A stretch of DNA of 7,091 nt from NCBI GenBank assembly GCA_003557825.1, contig PWNM01000209.1, positions 1 through 7,091 of the forward strand, in the 5' to 3' direction. The notes under the pieces were generated by a model, which worked only from the letters and a program-made list of their open reading frames with translations, was not told where the DNA came from and did no database searches. A program made the position numbers and the translations under genes. Every line of letters starts with the position of its first letter. Within the stretch, counting starts at the first letter, position 1. Positions 1 through 5,548 of this stretch are shown in pieces. The DNA comes from Candidatus Hydrogenedentota bacterium (GTDB lineage Bacteria > Hydrogenedentota > Hydrogenedentia > Hydrogenedentales > SLHB01).

Positions 1-68
1 AAATTCGCTCCATGGATGTCACCGGAAGATTCCCCCGCTATCAAAAAAATCCGTGTCACGGAAGACAT
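1..68 (-). CDS. lpxB: lipid-A-disaccharide synthase LpxB, N-terminal fragment (3' part outside window)
   Basis: Only the first 22 codons are inside the window; the gene continues off the left edge. The peptide begins MSSVTRIFLIAGESSGDIHG. The IFLIAGE-SGD-HGA pattern is the N-terminal glycosyltransferase-fold motif of LpxB, the inner-membrane-associated enzyme that condenses UDP-2,3-diacylglucosamine with lipid X to give the lipid A disaccharide. The start chosen is the ATG at 66-68 because AAGAGAG lies a few bases upstream; an in-frame GTG at 57-59 is a poorer alternative. It is codirectional with the oxidoreductase and lpxA, with a 90-base gap to the oxidoreductase stop, so it is probably the third gene of a lipid A operon. 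The call rests on a short peptide, but the motif and the lpxA context agree well. Confidence 0.85.
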   Translation of the reverse strand, partial: MSSVTRIFLIAGESSGDIHGAN

Positions 69-158
69 TCGCTCTCTTTACGGCCCTTTTTGCTGATTAT
101 CGCCTGCTCAATGGGGAATTTCATATCTGGGTATGTCGGTGATGCTGTCGGAATAGCA

Positions 159-1112
159 TTAGTGTGCGCGGATGAAATCAATGATGTCTTGGGCCAATCG
201 TAACGCTGCGATTGCGTCTTCTCCGCTTACGACGGGTCGTTGCCGGTTTTGAACGCATTCGATGAAGGAGGCCAGCTCAAGCTTAAGCGGCTCTTCTCGT
301 TGGACCTGCATTGTCTCGGCTGTAATGCTCTCCATAGGTAACGCATTGGGCGGCAGTGGTCCCGGTTTTTTACGGTATACGCGCACTTCCTGCTCGCTAT
401 AATCGGTTGACATGTACGCGTCTTCTTCAAAAATACGAATCTTGCGCATTTTATCCATTGATACCCGGCTGCTGGTAATATTGGCGACACACCCCGATTC
501 AAACCGGATGCGGGCGTTCGCGATGTCTTCGGATTCCGAAAACACGGGTACGCCCACGCCGTCGATGGACGTTATCGGACTATCGACTAATCCCAACACA
601 ATCTCGAGATCGTGGATCATGAGATCGAGCACTACGCTTACGTCGTCGCCCCTGTTGGGATAGGGGCTAAGTCGATGGCACTCAATAAACCGGGGTTTTT
701 TTATCGTGTTAAACAGGGCGATAACGGCTCCGTTAAAGCGTTCGATATGTCCGACCTGAAGAATACGCTCCATCCGAGTGGCGGTCTCTGTCATCTCCTG
801 AGCTTCTTCGAGAGAGACCGCGATGGGTTTTTCAACCAGAACATCAATGCCGGCCTCGAGGAGTTGTTTGGCAGTTTTGCAATGGTCTGATGTGGGTACC
901 ACAACAGAAACTGCATCGATTCCAGCCTCAATAAGTTCGTTAACCGATCCACATGCTCCGCCGGGACAGAATTCCTCCGCTACCAGAGAAGTCCGTTGGC
1001 AGTCGGTGTCAAAAACACCGATGAGGTCAACCCCGCTCAATGCGGCATAGTTGCGTGCGTGATGGTAGCCGAGATGTCCTACTCCGACTACTCCGACGCG
1101 AACGGCAGGCAT
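159..1112 (-). CDS. Gfo/Idh/MocA family NAD(P)-dependent oxidoreductase in an lpx operon (GnnA-like)
   Basis: The protein has 317 residues, a normal length for the family. The N-terminal Rossmann fold has the dinucleotide loop GVGHLG (10-15), and the family's EKP motif is at 94-96 (VEKPIAVSLEEA). The C-terminal substrate half contains DLMIHDLEI, with H167 at the usual catalytic histidine position. The segment VGHIERFN (about 120-127) is typical of the members found beside lpxA. In some bacteria such a protein (GnnA) oxidises the 3-OH of UDP-GlcNAc so that GnnB can aminate it, giving 3-amino lipid A. No GnnB-type aminotransferase is visible here, so the exact substrate is inferred. The ATG at 1110-1112 is preferred over the TTG at 1116-1118 because AAAAGGA sits 7 bases before the ATG but directly against the TTG. 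It lies 49 bases after lpxA and upstream of lpxB, probably in one operon. Confidence 0.92.
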   Translation of the reverse strand: MPAVRVGVVGVGHLGYHHARNYAALSGVDLIGVFDTDCQRTSLVAEEFCPGGACGSVNELIEAGIDAVSVVVPTSDHCKTAKQLLEAGIDVLVEKPIAVSLEEAQEMTETATRMERILQVGHIERFNGAVIALFNTIKKPRFIECHRLSPYPNRGDDVSVVLDLMIHDLEIVLGLVDSPITSIDGVGVPVFSESEDIANARIRFESGCVANITSSRVSMDKMRKIRIFEEDAYMSTDYSEQEVRVYRKKPGPLPPNALPMESITAETMQVQREEPLKLELASFIECVQNRQRPVVSGEDAIAALRLAQDIIDFIRAH

Positions 1113-1161
1113 GCGCAAATCCTTTTCATAGCGTCACCTAATTGCGGGTGCCACATGCTTT

Positions 1162-1950
1162 TTAACCTGTCACACCCCGAATGGAACGGCGGATAAACTC
1201 GACCAAGATCATCCGTTCCTCACTTTCGTCAACGGTGGCCTCGATTTCTTGGAGCGCCTGGGTCATGTTAAACCCTGAACGGAAAACTATCTTGTACATT
1301 TGCTTAATACGTGTTCGTGCTTCCTGGTCGAGTCCATAGCGGCGCAACCCGACCGTATTGGGTCCGATACTACGAGCGGGGTTTCCTTCGACGATCATAA
1401 AGGGGGGAACGTCCTTGGAAACCCGGGACATCCCACCGACAAAGGCCAGTTTACCGATTACTGTCTCCTGGTGGACGCCGCTAAGCCCGCCAATGGATGC
1501 ATTATCTTCAACATCGACATGTCCGCCAAGGGATGCGCAGTTGGCCATAATGACATTCGACCCCACATGGCAATCATGCGCCACATGGGAATATGCCATA
1601 AATAGGCATCCGTTTGCTATCGAGGTGACGCGGTGGTCATCGTCATAGCTCGACATCGTACTCGCGCTGATCGTCACATGTTCACGGATCATGTTCGAGT
1701 CGCCGATTTCGGTGCGTCCAATGAGCCCAGCCTTGTGTTTGAGGTCCTGTGAAAGAATCCCAATTTGGGCGCCGCTGAAGATATGGTTGTTTTTCCCAAT
1801 TGTGGTCCTGCCGTCGATAACGCAGTGTGGGCCGACAATCGTCCCTTCATCAATGCGTACCTGAGGACCGATAACGGTATAGGGTTGAATCTCGACTCCC
1901 TCAGCCAATTCTGCTTTGGGATGTACGATTGCCGTAGGATGAATCTTCAT
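1162..1950 (-). CDS. lpxA: acyl-ACP--UDP-N-acetylglucosamine O-acyltransferase LpxA
   Basis: LpxA carries out the first step of lipid A synthesis in the cytoplasm, moving a 3-hydroxyacyl chain from acyl carrier protein to the 3-position of UDP-GlcNAc (or its 3-amino analogue). The 262 residues match the usual length. Residues 1-190 are left-handed beta-helix hexapeptide repeats (HPTAIVHPKAEL, IGKNNHIF, IGDSNMI), followed by the helical C-terminal domain from about 200. The catalytic histidine is H125 in SHVAHDC, and H122, H144 and H160 correspond to the conserved E. coli histidines. SQDLKH (67-72) matches the NQDLKY sugar-contact loop. G173 sits where E. coli has the glycine that sets acyl-chain length. 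A loop near 98-110 (TMSSYDDDHRVTS) is a little longer than in E. coli. The start has only a weak GGGG upstream, but it overlaps the stop of a small ORF (ATGA). It is probably the first large gene of the lpx operon. Confidence 0.97.
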   Translation of the reverse strand: MKIHPTAIVHPKAELAEGVEIQPYTVIGPQVRIDEGTIVGPHCVIDGRTTIGKNNHIFSGAQIGILSQDLKHKAGLIGRTEIGDSNMIREHVTISASTMSSYDDDHRVTSIANGCLFMAYSHVAHDCHVGSNVIMANCASLGGHVDVEDNASIGGLSGVHQETVIGKLAFVGGMSRVSKDVPPFMIVEGNPARSIGPNTVGLRRYGLDQEARTRIKQMYKIVFRSGFNMTQALQEIEATVDESEERMILVEFIRRSIRGVTG

Positions 1951-2054
1951 CTAGGAATATACCCCGGAACATACTCTATCGCGACACGTATCATCTTGGG
2001 CGATTTATTTGGCACAGGCTTATGTGGGAAGGACCTCATGATGCCCTTCAACAT
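1947..2054 (-). CDS. candidate 35-residue small ORF translationally coupled to lpxA
   Basis: This is a short open frame directly upstream of lpxA, read in the same direction. The start ATG (2052-2054) follows a good Shine-Dalgarno, GAGGGAG, with about 8 bases between. The stop TGA overlaps the lpxA ATG as ATGA, a classic arrangement for translational coupling, and lpxA itself lacks a strong ribosome site. The peptide is basic, beginning MLKGIMRSFPHKP and ending VAIEYVPGYIPR, with no signal peptide or membrane segment, and I recognise no family. It could be a leader peptide that delivers ribosomes to lpxA, a small protein, or chance. The frame stays open further upstream, to a possible start near 2273, but that extension looks non-coding in composition. 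Confidence 0.35.
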   Translation of the reverse strand: MLKGIMRSFPHKPVPNKSPKMIRVAIEYVPGYIPR

Positions 2055-2237
2055 ATTGTGGTCTCCCTCGTCGTATCCCGCATCACCGGCGGATTCCGAT
2101 ATGTTTGAGGACGATCCCATTCGTGGTCGCGTGATAAGGTGTTGGCTAGGAGCATAGCATGAAGGCGCCCTGGTGGCCAATTGCAGAAGCCGTACAGATC
2201 GCCGTCCGCATCTCCCCCTGTACCCAAGAATGGCTGT

Positions 2238-2273
2238 ATGGTACTCGTCGATACATTGATTGTCAAGTGTCAA
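2238..2273 (-). promoter_or_regulatory. candidate sigma70-type promoter toward lpxA (leftward)
   Basis: Read on the minus strand, a perfect -35 TTGACA (2266-2261) is followed after 17 bases by TACCAT (2243-2238), a 4-of-6 match to the -10 box. A second TTGACA lies one base upstream (2273-2268), so the -35 element is duplicated in tandem. Transcription would start near 2231, giving a leader of about 280 bases before lpxA that contains the candidate small ORF. The -35 overlaps that of the rightward promoter. The -10 match is only moderate. Confidence 0.4.
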
Positions 2274-2290
2274 ACACGATTCCCTATAAT
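2260..2290 (+). promoter_or_regulatory. candidate sigma70-type promoter for the STN lipoprotein
   Basis: A perfect -10 TATAAT lies at 2285-2290. The -35 is TTGTCA at 2260-2265 with a rather long 19-base spacer. Transcription would start near 2297, about 80 bases before the lipoprotein ATG at 2378. The -10 box lies partly inside the left arm of an inverted repeat, and GTGT-CAA-ACAC (2267-2277) forms a small dyad in the spacer, so a repressor or activator could act here. Confidence 0.5.
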
Positions 2291-2309
2291 GTCCCCTGAA
2301 AATAGGGAA
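2280..2309. repeat. 8-bp inverted repeat spanning the -10 region (operator or 5' hairpin candidate)
   Basis: TTCCCTAT (2280-2287) is perfectly inverted as ATAGGGAA (2302-2309), with 14 bases between. The left arm shares the first three bases of the TATAAT -10 box and the right arm lies just past the expected transcription start. This placement suits a regulator-binding site better than an RNA hairpin, because the transcript would contain only the right arm. It is not followed by a T-run, so it is unlikely to be a terminator. Confidence 0.4.
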
Positions 2310-2377
2310 CTTTCGTTATGGTACATGTATCTTTATGATGGCGTGAAATAGACGTTCCAAGCAGGGAAAGGAATATT

Positions 2378-3016
2378 ATGCGAACTATTTTAACCATTGT
2401 GATCTGTACTGGTCTTGTGATCGGATGTGCGACAACCCCCAACGGTCATCCCGATCCGGAGGCCGACCTTGACGGCGCCGTCGAGGGACCGCCACAGCCC
2501 ATAAGCGAACTGCCCGATCGGGTGACCCTTTCCATGCGTGATACGACCCTGGGCGCAGTGATACGAAAGACCGCTGAAGTGGCGGGCGGGCGGTACGCCC
2601 TCATGAACGGCCTTGAGAATTTGCCCATCGAGCGTGCCCAGTTTAACAATGCCCGTTTCGGATCCGTTGCGCAGGAACTGGTCGATGGGAAAAATGTGGG
2701 TATTCAGGAATGCCCCGGTTATTATTTTTTCTTCCTGCCGGACTACGAGATACTGACCAATGTATCGATTGCAGGGAGTGTTTCCCCCGCATTTCAGATG
2801 CCCGTCGAACAGCTTGCCTTTGCATCGAATATGCCCTTGTATACTGTACTGTCATGGATCAGCCAGGGGGTTGGGATGACCGTGGTGGCTGACAATGCCG
2901 TCGCCGATGCGCGATGTGGTGAAATCGCCTTGCGGGACATTCCGCTTGATGCAGCCGTCGAAGCGATCGTGAAAAGCGCTTTGATCCCTGTCGTTCGAGT
3001 AGATAGCACCGACTAG
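2378..3016 (+). CDS. lipoprotein with STN/secretin-type repeats, N-terminal part ending at an in-frame TAG
   Basis: The product has 212 residues. It begins with a lipoprotein signal peptide: a basic start, a hydrophobic run, then VIG-C with Cys17 as the lipid attachment site, so it is probably envelope-anchored. A polar, Pro/Asp-rich linker (18-48) leads to two repeats resembling the short secretin/TonB N-terminal (STN) domain. Repeat A is about 49-120 (VTLSMRDTTLGAVI ... GYYFFFLP) and repeat B about 143-212 (PLYTVLSWISQGVGMTVV ... IALRDIPLDAAVEAI). The frame then stops at TAG (3014-3016) exactly where repeat B should enter its last beta strand, and the same frame stays open to 3406 encoding a third repeat. 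The ATG follows AAAGGA at a good distance. Function is unknown; STN domains usually mediate contacts in secretin, pilus or TonB-dependent systems, but no such genes are nearby. Confidence 0.75.
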   Translation: MRTILTIVICTGLVIGCATTPNGHPDPEADLDGAVEGPPQPISELPDRVTLSMRDTTLGAVIRKTAEVAGGRYALMNGLENLPIERAQFNNARFGSVAQELVDGKNVGIQECPGYYFFFLPDYEILTNVSIAGSVSPAFQMPVEQLAFASNMPLYTVLSWISQGVGMTVVADNAVADARCGEIALRDIPLDAAVEAIVKSALIPVVRVDSTD

Positions 3017-3406
3017 TATATTTTCCTTCAGGCTTCTTCGAACCCGAGTCCTCGGTCTGCCCTGCTTAACGATGGTGATCTGTCACAGCGGCAGCGGGAG
3101 TTTCTAGATCGGAAGGTTTCGGTTGTACTCCCCAGTCCGCCTTCCGGTGAAAATCAAATCGAGGCGGCCAATGCGGCTTCCCCGCTTGGCGATGTTCTAA
3201 TGTCTCTATCCGAGCAATTGGGCATCCGCGTGGTGGCCGAATCGGGCCTTGAATCGCTTCCTGTCAATCCCGCTGCGTTTATGGATGTACGCGTGGAAAC
3301 CGCCATGGATTTGCTGGTACGTCAGTGGTTGGTTCCCGAGTTCGGTTACCAGATCACGCGGGACCGTATTGTGATTCGCCGAAGGACGGGTTCCGAACGG
3401 TTGTAA
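3017..3406 (+). pseudogene. in-frame continuation of the STN lipoprotein after the amber codon (third STN-like repeat)
   Basis: In the same frame as the lipoprotein, 129 codons run without another stop up to TAA (3404-3406). The first residues, YIFLQASS, complete the last beta strand of repeat B and parallel GYYFFFLP in repeat A. A linker follows (about NPSPRSALLNDGDLSQRQRE), then repeat C: PLGDVLMSLSEQLGIRVV, the strand VNPAAFMDVRVETAMDLL, and a closing strand RDRIVIRRR. This is a domain of the same kind as repeats A and B. No Shine-Dalgarno precedes the internal ATG at 3200, so independent translation is unlikely. The most economical reading is one 342-codon gene interrupted by a point stop, through mutation, a sequencing or assembly error, or stop-codon readthrough. 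Start and end are given for the post-stop part only. Confidence 0.6.
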
Positions 3407-3407
3407 T

Positions 3408-3435
3408 TGGGGTATCCTCAAATCAGAATACCCTA
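3408..3435. terminator. weak hairpin between convergent genes
   Basis: GGGTAT (3410-3415) pairs with ATACCC (3428-3433), extendable by a G-T and a T-A pair to 8 pairs, with a loop of about 12 bases. It occupies the 35-base gap between two genes that end facing each other, where a two-way terminator would be expected. There is no T-run on either side, so the call is weak. Confidence 0.25.
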
Positions 3436-3441
3436 TTCCCT

Positions 3442-4635
3442 CTAACCCGCGACCATACCTGCCTTAACCACCTCAGTGGGCCTTCCGAGTACCCGTTCAA
3501 GGTCAATGGTGGGAAGCGCCGGGGTTAACGTAACGATTTCGCGACGGCCGTCGGGCAAGAGTACAAAAGTGTCTTCCGATTTCACGCCCGGCGCGGATGG
3601 ATTCCACGCGAATGCCATACCTAACTCAACTTCTTCTCCCAGGAATTCCTTAGCCCTATGGGCCCATGACCGGTCCAAAATGGGAAAGGGGTAATTCGGA
3701 ACCGCTTTGCAAGTCCTGCCTGCATATCCTGTCGAGCCCCCTTGGTGATGATTGTGCCATTCATCGGGGCGAAACCCGAACTCGGCATAGGCCTTTTGAC
3801 AAGCGGTAAACACATCGCCCATCGTGCGCCCCGGACAAGTGGCCTCCTGCATGGTGGCATCCACCGCCGCGATGCGTTCCATTGCACTCGGCACATCGGC
3901 AGCAATTGGACCAACTTGCTTGAAGCGAGTGATCGATACGACCAATCCTTCACGTAGAAAACACCCCACCACCATGACATAGCCAAGAACCGCACGTTCC
4001 TGCAATCCCCTGTTAAGGAGGCGCTCCTGAGTCGGCAGTGGATGGCGGAACTGGGCGATGCGCTTGTCGGCCGCGACCAGGGTTACAGGGATGTGACACC
4101 GGCGTTTCGCGCCCTCGGAAATGAGCGTGGCCGCGATTTCATGCTCCGTCATCCCGGCGCGTATAGCGTCAAGTGTACTAGACATTGCGTCCGCTGCCAA
4201 GGCTCCCAACCGGCGGTACTTTTCGAGTTCCCCCTCGGTCAGCAGCGCACGCAGCGGCGTAAGCGCATCATTTACATTTGCCCCCAGTGAACCGTCGTCG
4301 GATACAAGTGTTCCTGGAAAACGTTTTCGAACAGCTCCCGCGGGCGTATCTTGAAACCACGTAAACTCCAGGACATCGCACCCCAAACTGCCCAACTCCT
4401 CGGCCATCTGCCGGGTGACTTCGATGTTGTTGCCGACGAAGAAGACCCGCCCTTCCTTTGAAACAAAAAGTCCATTGGCGCCCAGGTCGCCGTAGGTATA
4501 TATATAATTTCGCCTGCCGCCCGTGGCCATAGCAAAGTTATCGCATCGATTGAGAAGGATGCCGTCGCATTTTCTTTCCCAAAGGAACGCCCGGATCAAT
4601 CCGATGCGAACATTGAATATCTGTTTGTCGGTCAT
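3442..4635 (-). CDS. M24 (pita-bread fold) peptidase family protein with degenerate metal site
   Basis: The protein has 397 residues and no signal peptide, so it is cytosolic. Residues 1-130 form a creatinase/prolidase N-terminal-like domain, and about 133-375 the M24 catalytic-type domain, with the helix GMTEHEIAATLISEGAKRR (161-179), FRHPLPT (196-202), SITRF (234-238), HNHHQGGSTGYAGR (294-307) and KSEDTFVLLPDGR (352-364). Canonical Xaa-Pro aminopeptidases bind two metals through D, D, H, E and E. Here the DxG aspartate aligns with V222, the D of D-I-T-R with S234, and the first glutamate with N345, leaving mainly E354. It is therefore probably not a classical dimetal peptidase; metal-free relatives such as creatinase exist, and H198 could act as a base. 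The start at 4635 follows AAGGGGG; an ATG at 4680 has no such site. It diverges from tatD across 125 bases. Confidence 0.85.
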   Translation of the reverse strand: MTDKQIFNVRIGLIRAFLWERKCDGILLNRCDNFAMATGGRRNYIYTYGDLGANGLFVSKEGRVFFVGNNIEVTRQMAEELGSLGCDVLEFTWFQDTPAGAVRKRFPGTLVSDDGSLGANVNDALTPLRALLTEGELEKYRRLGALAADAMSSTLDAIRAGMTEHEIAATLISEGAKRRCHIPVTLVAADKRIAQFRHPLPTQERLLNRGLQERAVLGYVMVVGCFLREGLVVSITRFKQVGPIAADVPSAMERIAAVDATMQEATCPGRTMGDVFTACQKAYAEFGFRPDEWHNHHQGGSTGYAGRTCKAVPNYPFPILDRSWAHRAKEFLGEEVELGMAFAWNPSAPGVKSEDTFVLLPDGRREIVTLTPALPTIDLERVLGRPTEVVKAGMVAG

Positions 4636-4760
4636 GGTAGGTTCCCCCTTTTGCGTTTGGAGCATGGTATTATGCAGCATTGTAATGACAACGAACTCGA
4701 AACGCGAATAAACATCGCGGGGTTGCTTTCAAATAAATGCTGAATGGAAGATATTAACCG

Positions 4761-5546
4761 ATGATTCTAGTCGATGCCCATTGCCATCTCGAATCCGAAG
4801 AGTTTGCGGATTCACTAGCCACTGTACTTGCTGAGGCCGTCCAGGCAGGCGTGAGGCGGCTGGTTACATGCGCTGTAACGCCGTCCCAATGGCCCCAATC
4901 GAAGGCCATCGCTCAAGCCCATCCGGAGGTTGCCTTTGCGCTGGGCATTCATCCCTGGTTTGTGCAGGAGTCGGATTTGGCTGCTATATCGGAACTCCAT
5001 GGGGCGGCAAGGTGCGGAGCGTGCGCCATTGGCGAGATTGGACTTGATAAAAAAAATCAGGAGCCGTCATTAGACCTCCAGATCCGGGCTTTTGAAGCTC
5101 AGCTCGATGTGGCTCGTTCCATCAATCTGCCTGTTGTCGTGCATTGTCGAGGCGCCTTCAACGAAGTTCTGGAAAGCCTCAAGCGCGTGGGAGCCCCCGA
5201 GGCTGGAGGGTTGTTACATGCCTTCGCAGGGAGTCCGGAATTGGCAGACGCCTTCAAAGCGATGGGCTTTTCGTTCAGTATGGGGCGATCGCTAACCTAT
5301 CGCAACAGTAAAAAACGCGAGGCCGTGTTGCGACGTATTTATCCAGAGCGATTCCTGCTCGAAACGGACAGTCCAGACATGCCTCCTGTCGAAGTGGATT
5401 CACCCACAAACGTCCCGTCTAATCTCGTCTACATGCTGCGTGCGGCGGCAGACATTATGGAGGAACCCGTTGAACAGGTCGCGGCTGCCACTACCCGAAA
5501 CGCCTGTAATCTGTTTGGCTTCAAGCTCTCGGAATTGGATTTCTAA
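4761..5546 (+). CDS. tatD: TatD family metal-dependent hydrolase (DNase)
   Basis: The 261 residues match the family length. TatD proteins are cytosolic TIM-barrel metal hydrolases of the amidohydrolase superfamily, reported to act as 3'-5' exonucleases on DNA and to take part in nucleic-acid quality control. The metal ligands are in place: H7 and H9 in DAHCHLE, E92 in IGEIGLD, H128 in VVVHCRG, H153 in LLHAFAGS and D203 in LLETDSPDMP. GIHPWF (62-67) and the C-terminal NACNLFGF are also typical. The second E of the usual LxYP..L-ETD region and the product length show no truncation. Ribosome binding is weak (GGAAG about 10 bases before the ATG). tcdA follows after 2 bases, so the two are surely cotranscribed. 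TatD paralogues (YcfH, YjjV types) cannot be told apart here, so the symbol denotes the family. Confidence 0.93.
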   Translation: MILVDAHCHLESEEFADSLATVLAEAVQAGVRRLVTCAVTPSQWPQSKAIAQAHPEVAFALGIHPWFVQESDLAAISELHGAARCGACAIGEIGLDKKNQEPSLDLQIRAFEAQLDVARSINLPVVVHCRGAFNEVLESLKRVGAPEAGGLLHAFAGSPELADAFKAMGFSFSMGRSLTYRNSKKREAVLRRIYPERFLLETDSPDMPPVEVDSPTNVPSNLVYMLRAAADIMEEPVEQVAAATTRNACNLFGFKLSELDF

Positions 5547-5548
5547 CC

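Noticed and set aside
56..124. 22-codon minus-strand ORF (MKFPIEQAIISKKG...) between the oxidoreductase and lpxB, overlapping the lpxB start
   Set aside because: There is no Shine-Dalgarno before its ATG, the peptide has no recognisable features, and the length is within chance.
12..203. 63-codon plus-strand open frame at the left edge
   Set aside because: It lies opposite the start of lpxB and the end of the oxidoreductase; the LpxB motif on the minus strand is far more convincing and the plus peptide shows no family features.
1765..2157. 130-codon plus-strand frame over the start of lpxA and the intergenic region
   Set aside because: More than half is antisense to lpxA, the peptide composition is not protein-like and it lacks a credible ribosome site.
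2048..2273. Longer minus-strand frames upstream of lpxA as a possible lpxC, fabZ or other lpx gene
   Set aside because: Neither frame shows LpxC or FabZ motifs, and both have irregular composition rich in Arg, Ser and Pro; only the final 35 codons have start and stop signals worth keeping.
3200..3406. Independent 68-codon gene starting at ATG 3200
   Set aside because: It has no ribosome site, is in the same frame as the lipoprotein, and the open stretch begins directly after the TAG, so it is better explained as the remainder of the interrupted gene.
4636..4760. Promoters in the divergent gap between the M24 gene and tatD
   Set aside because: TACAAT and CATAAT hexamers occur toward the M24 gene but none has a -35 at the right distance, and nothing convincing was found toward tatD.
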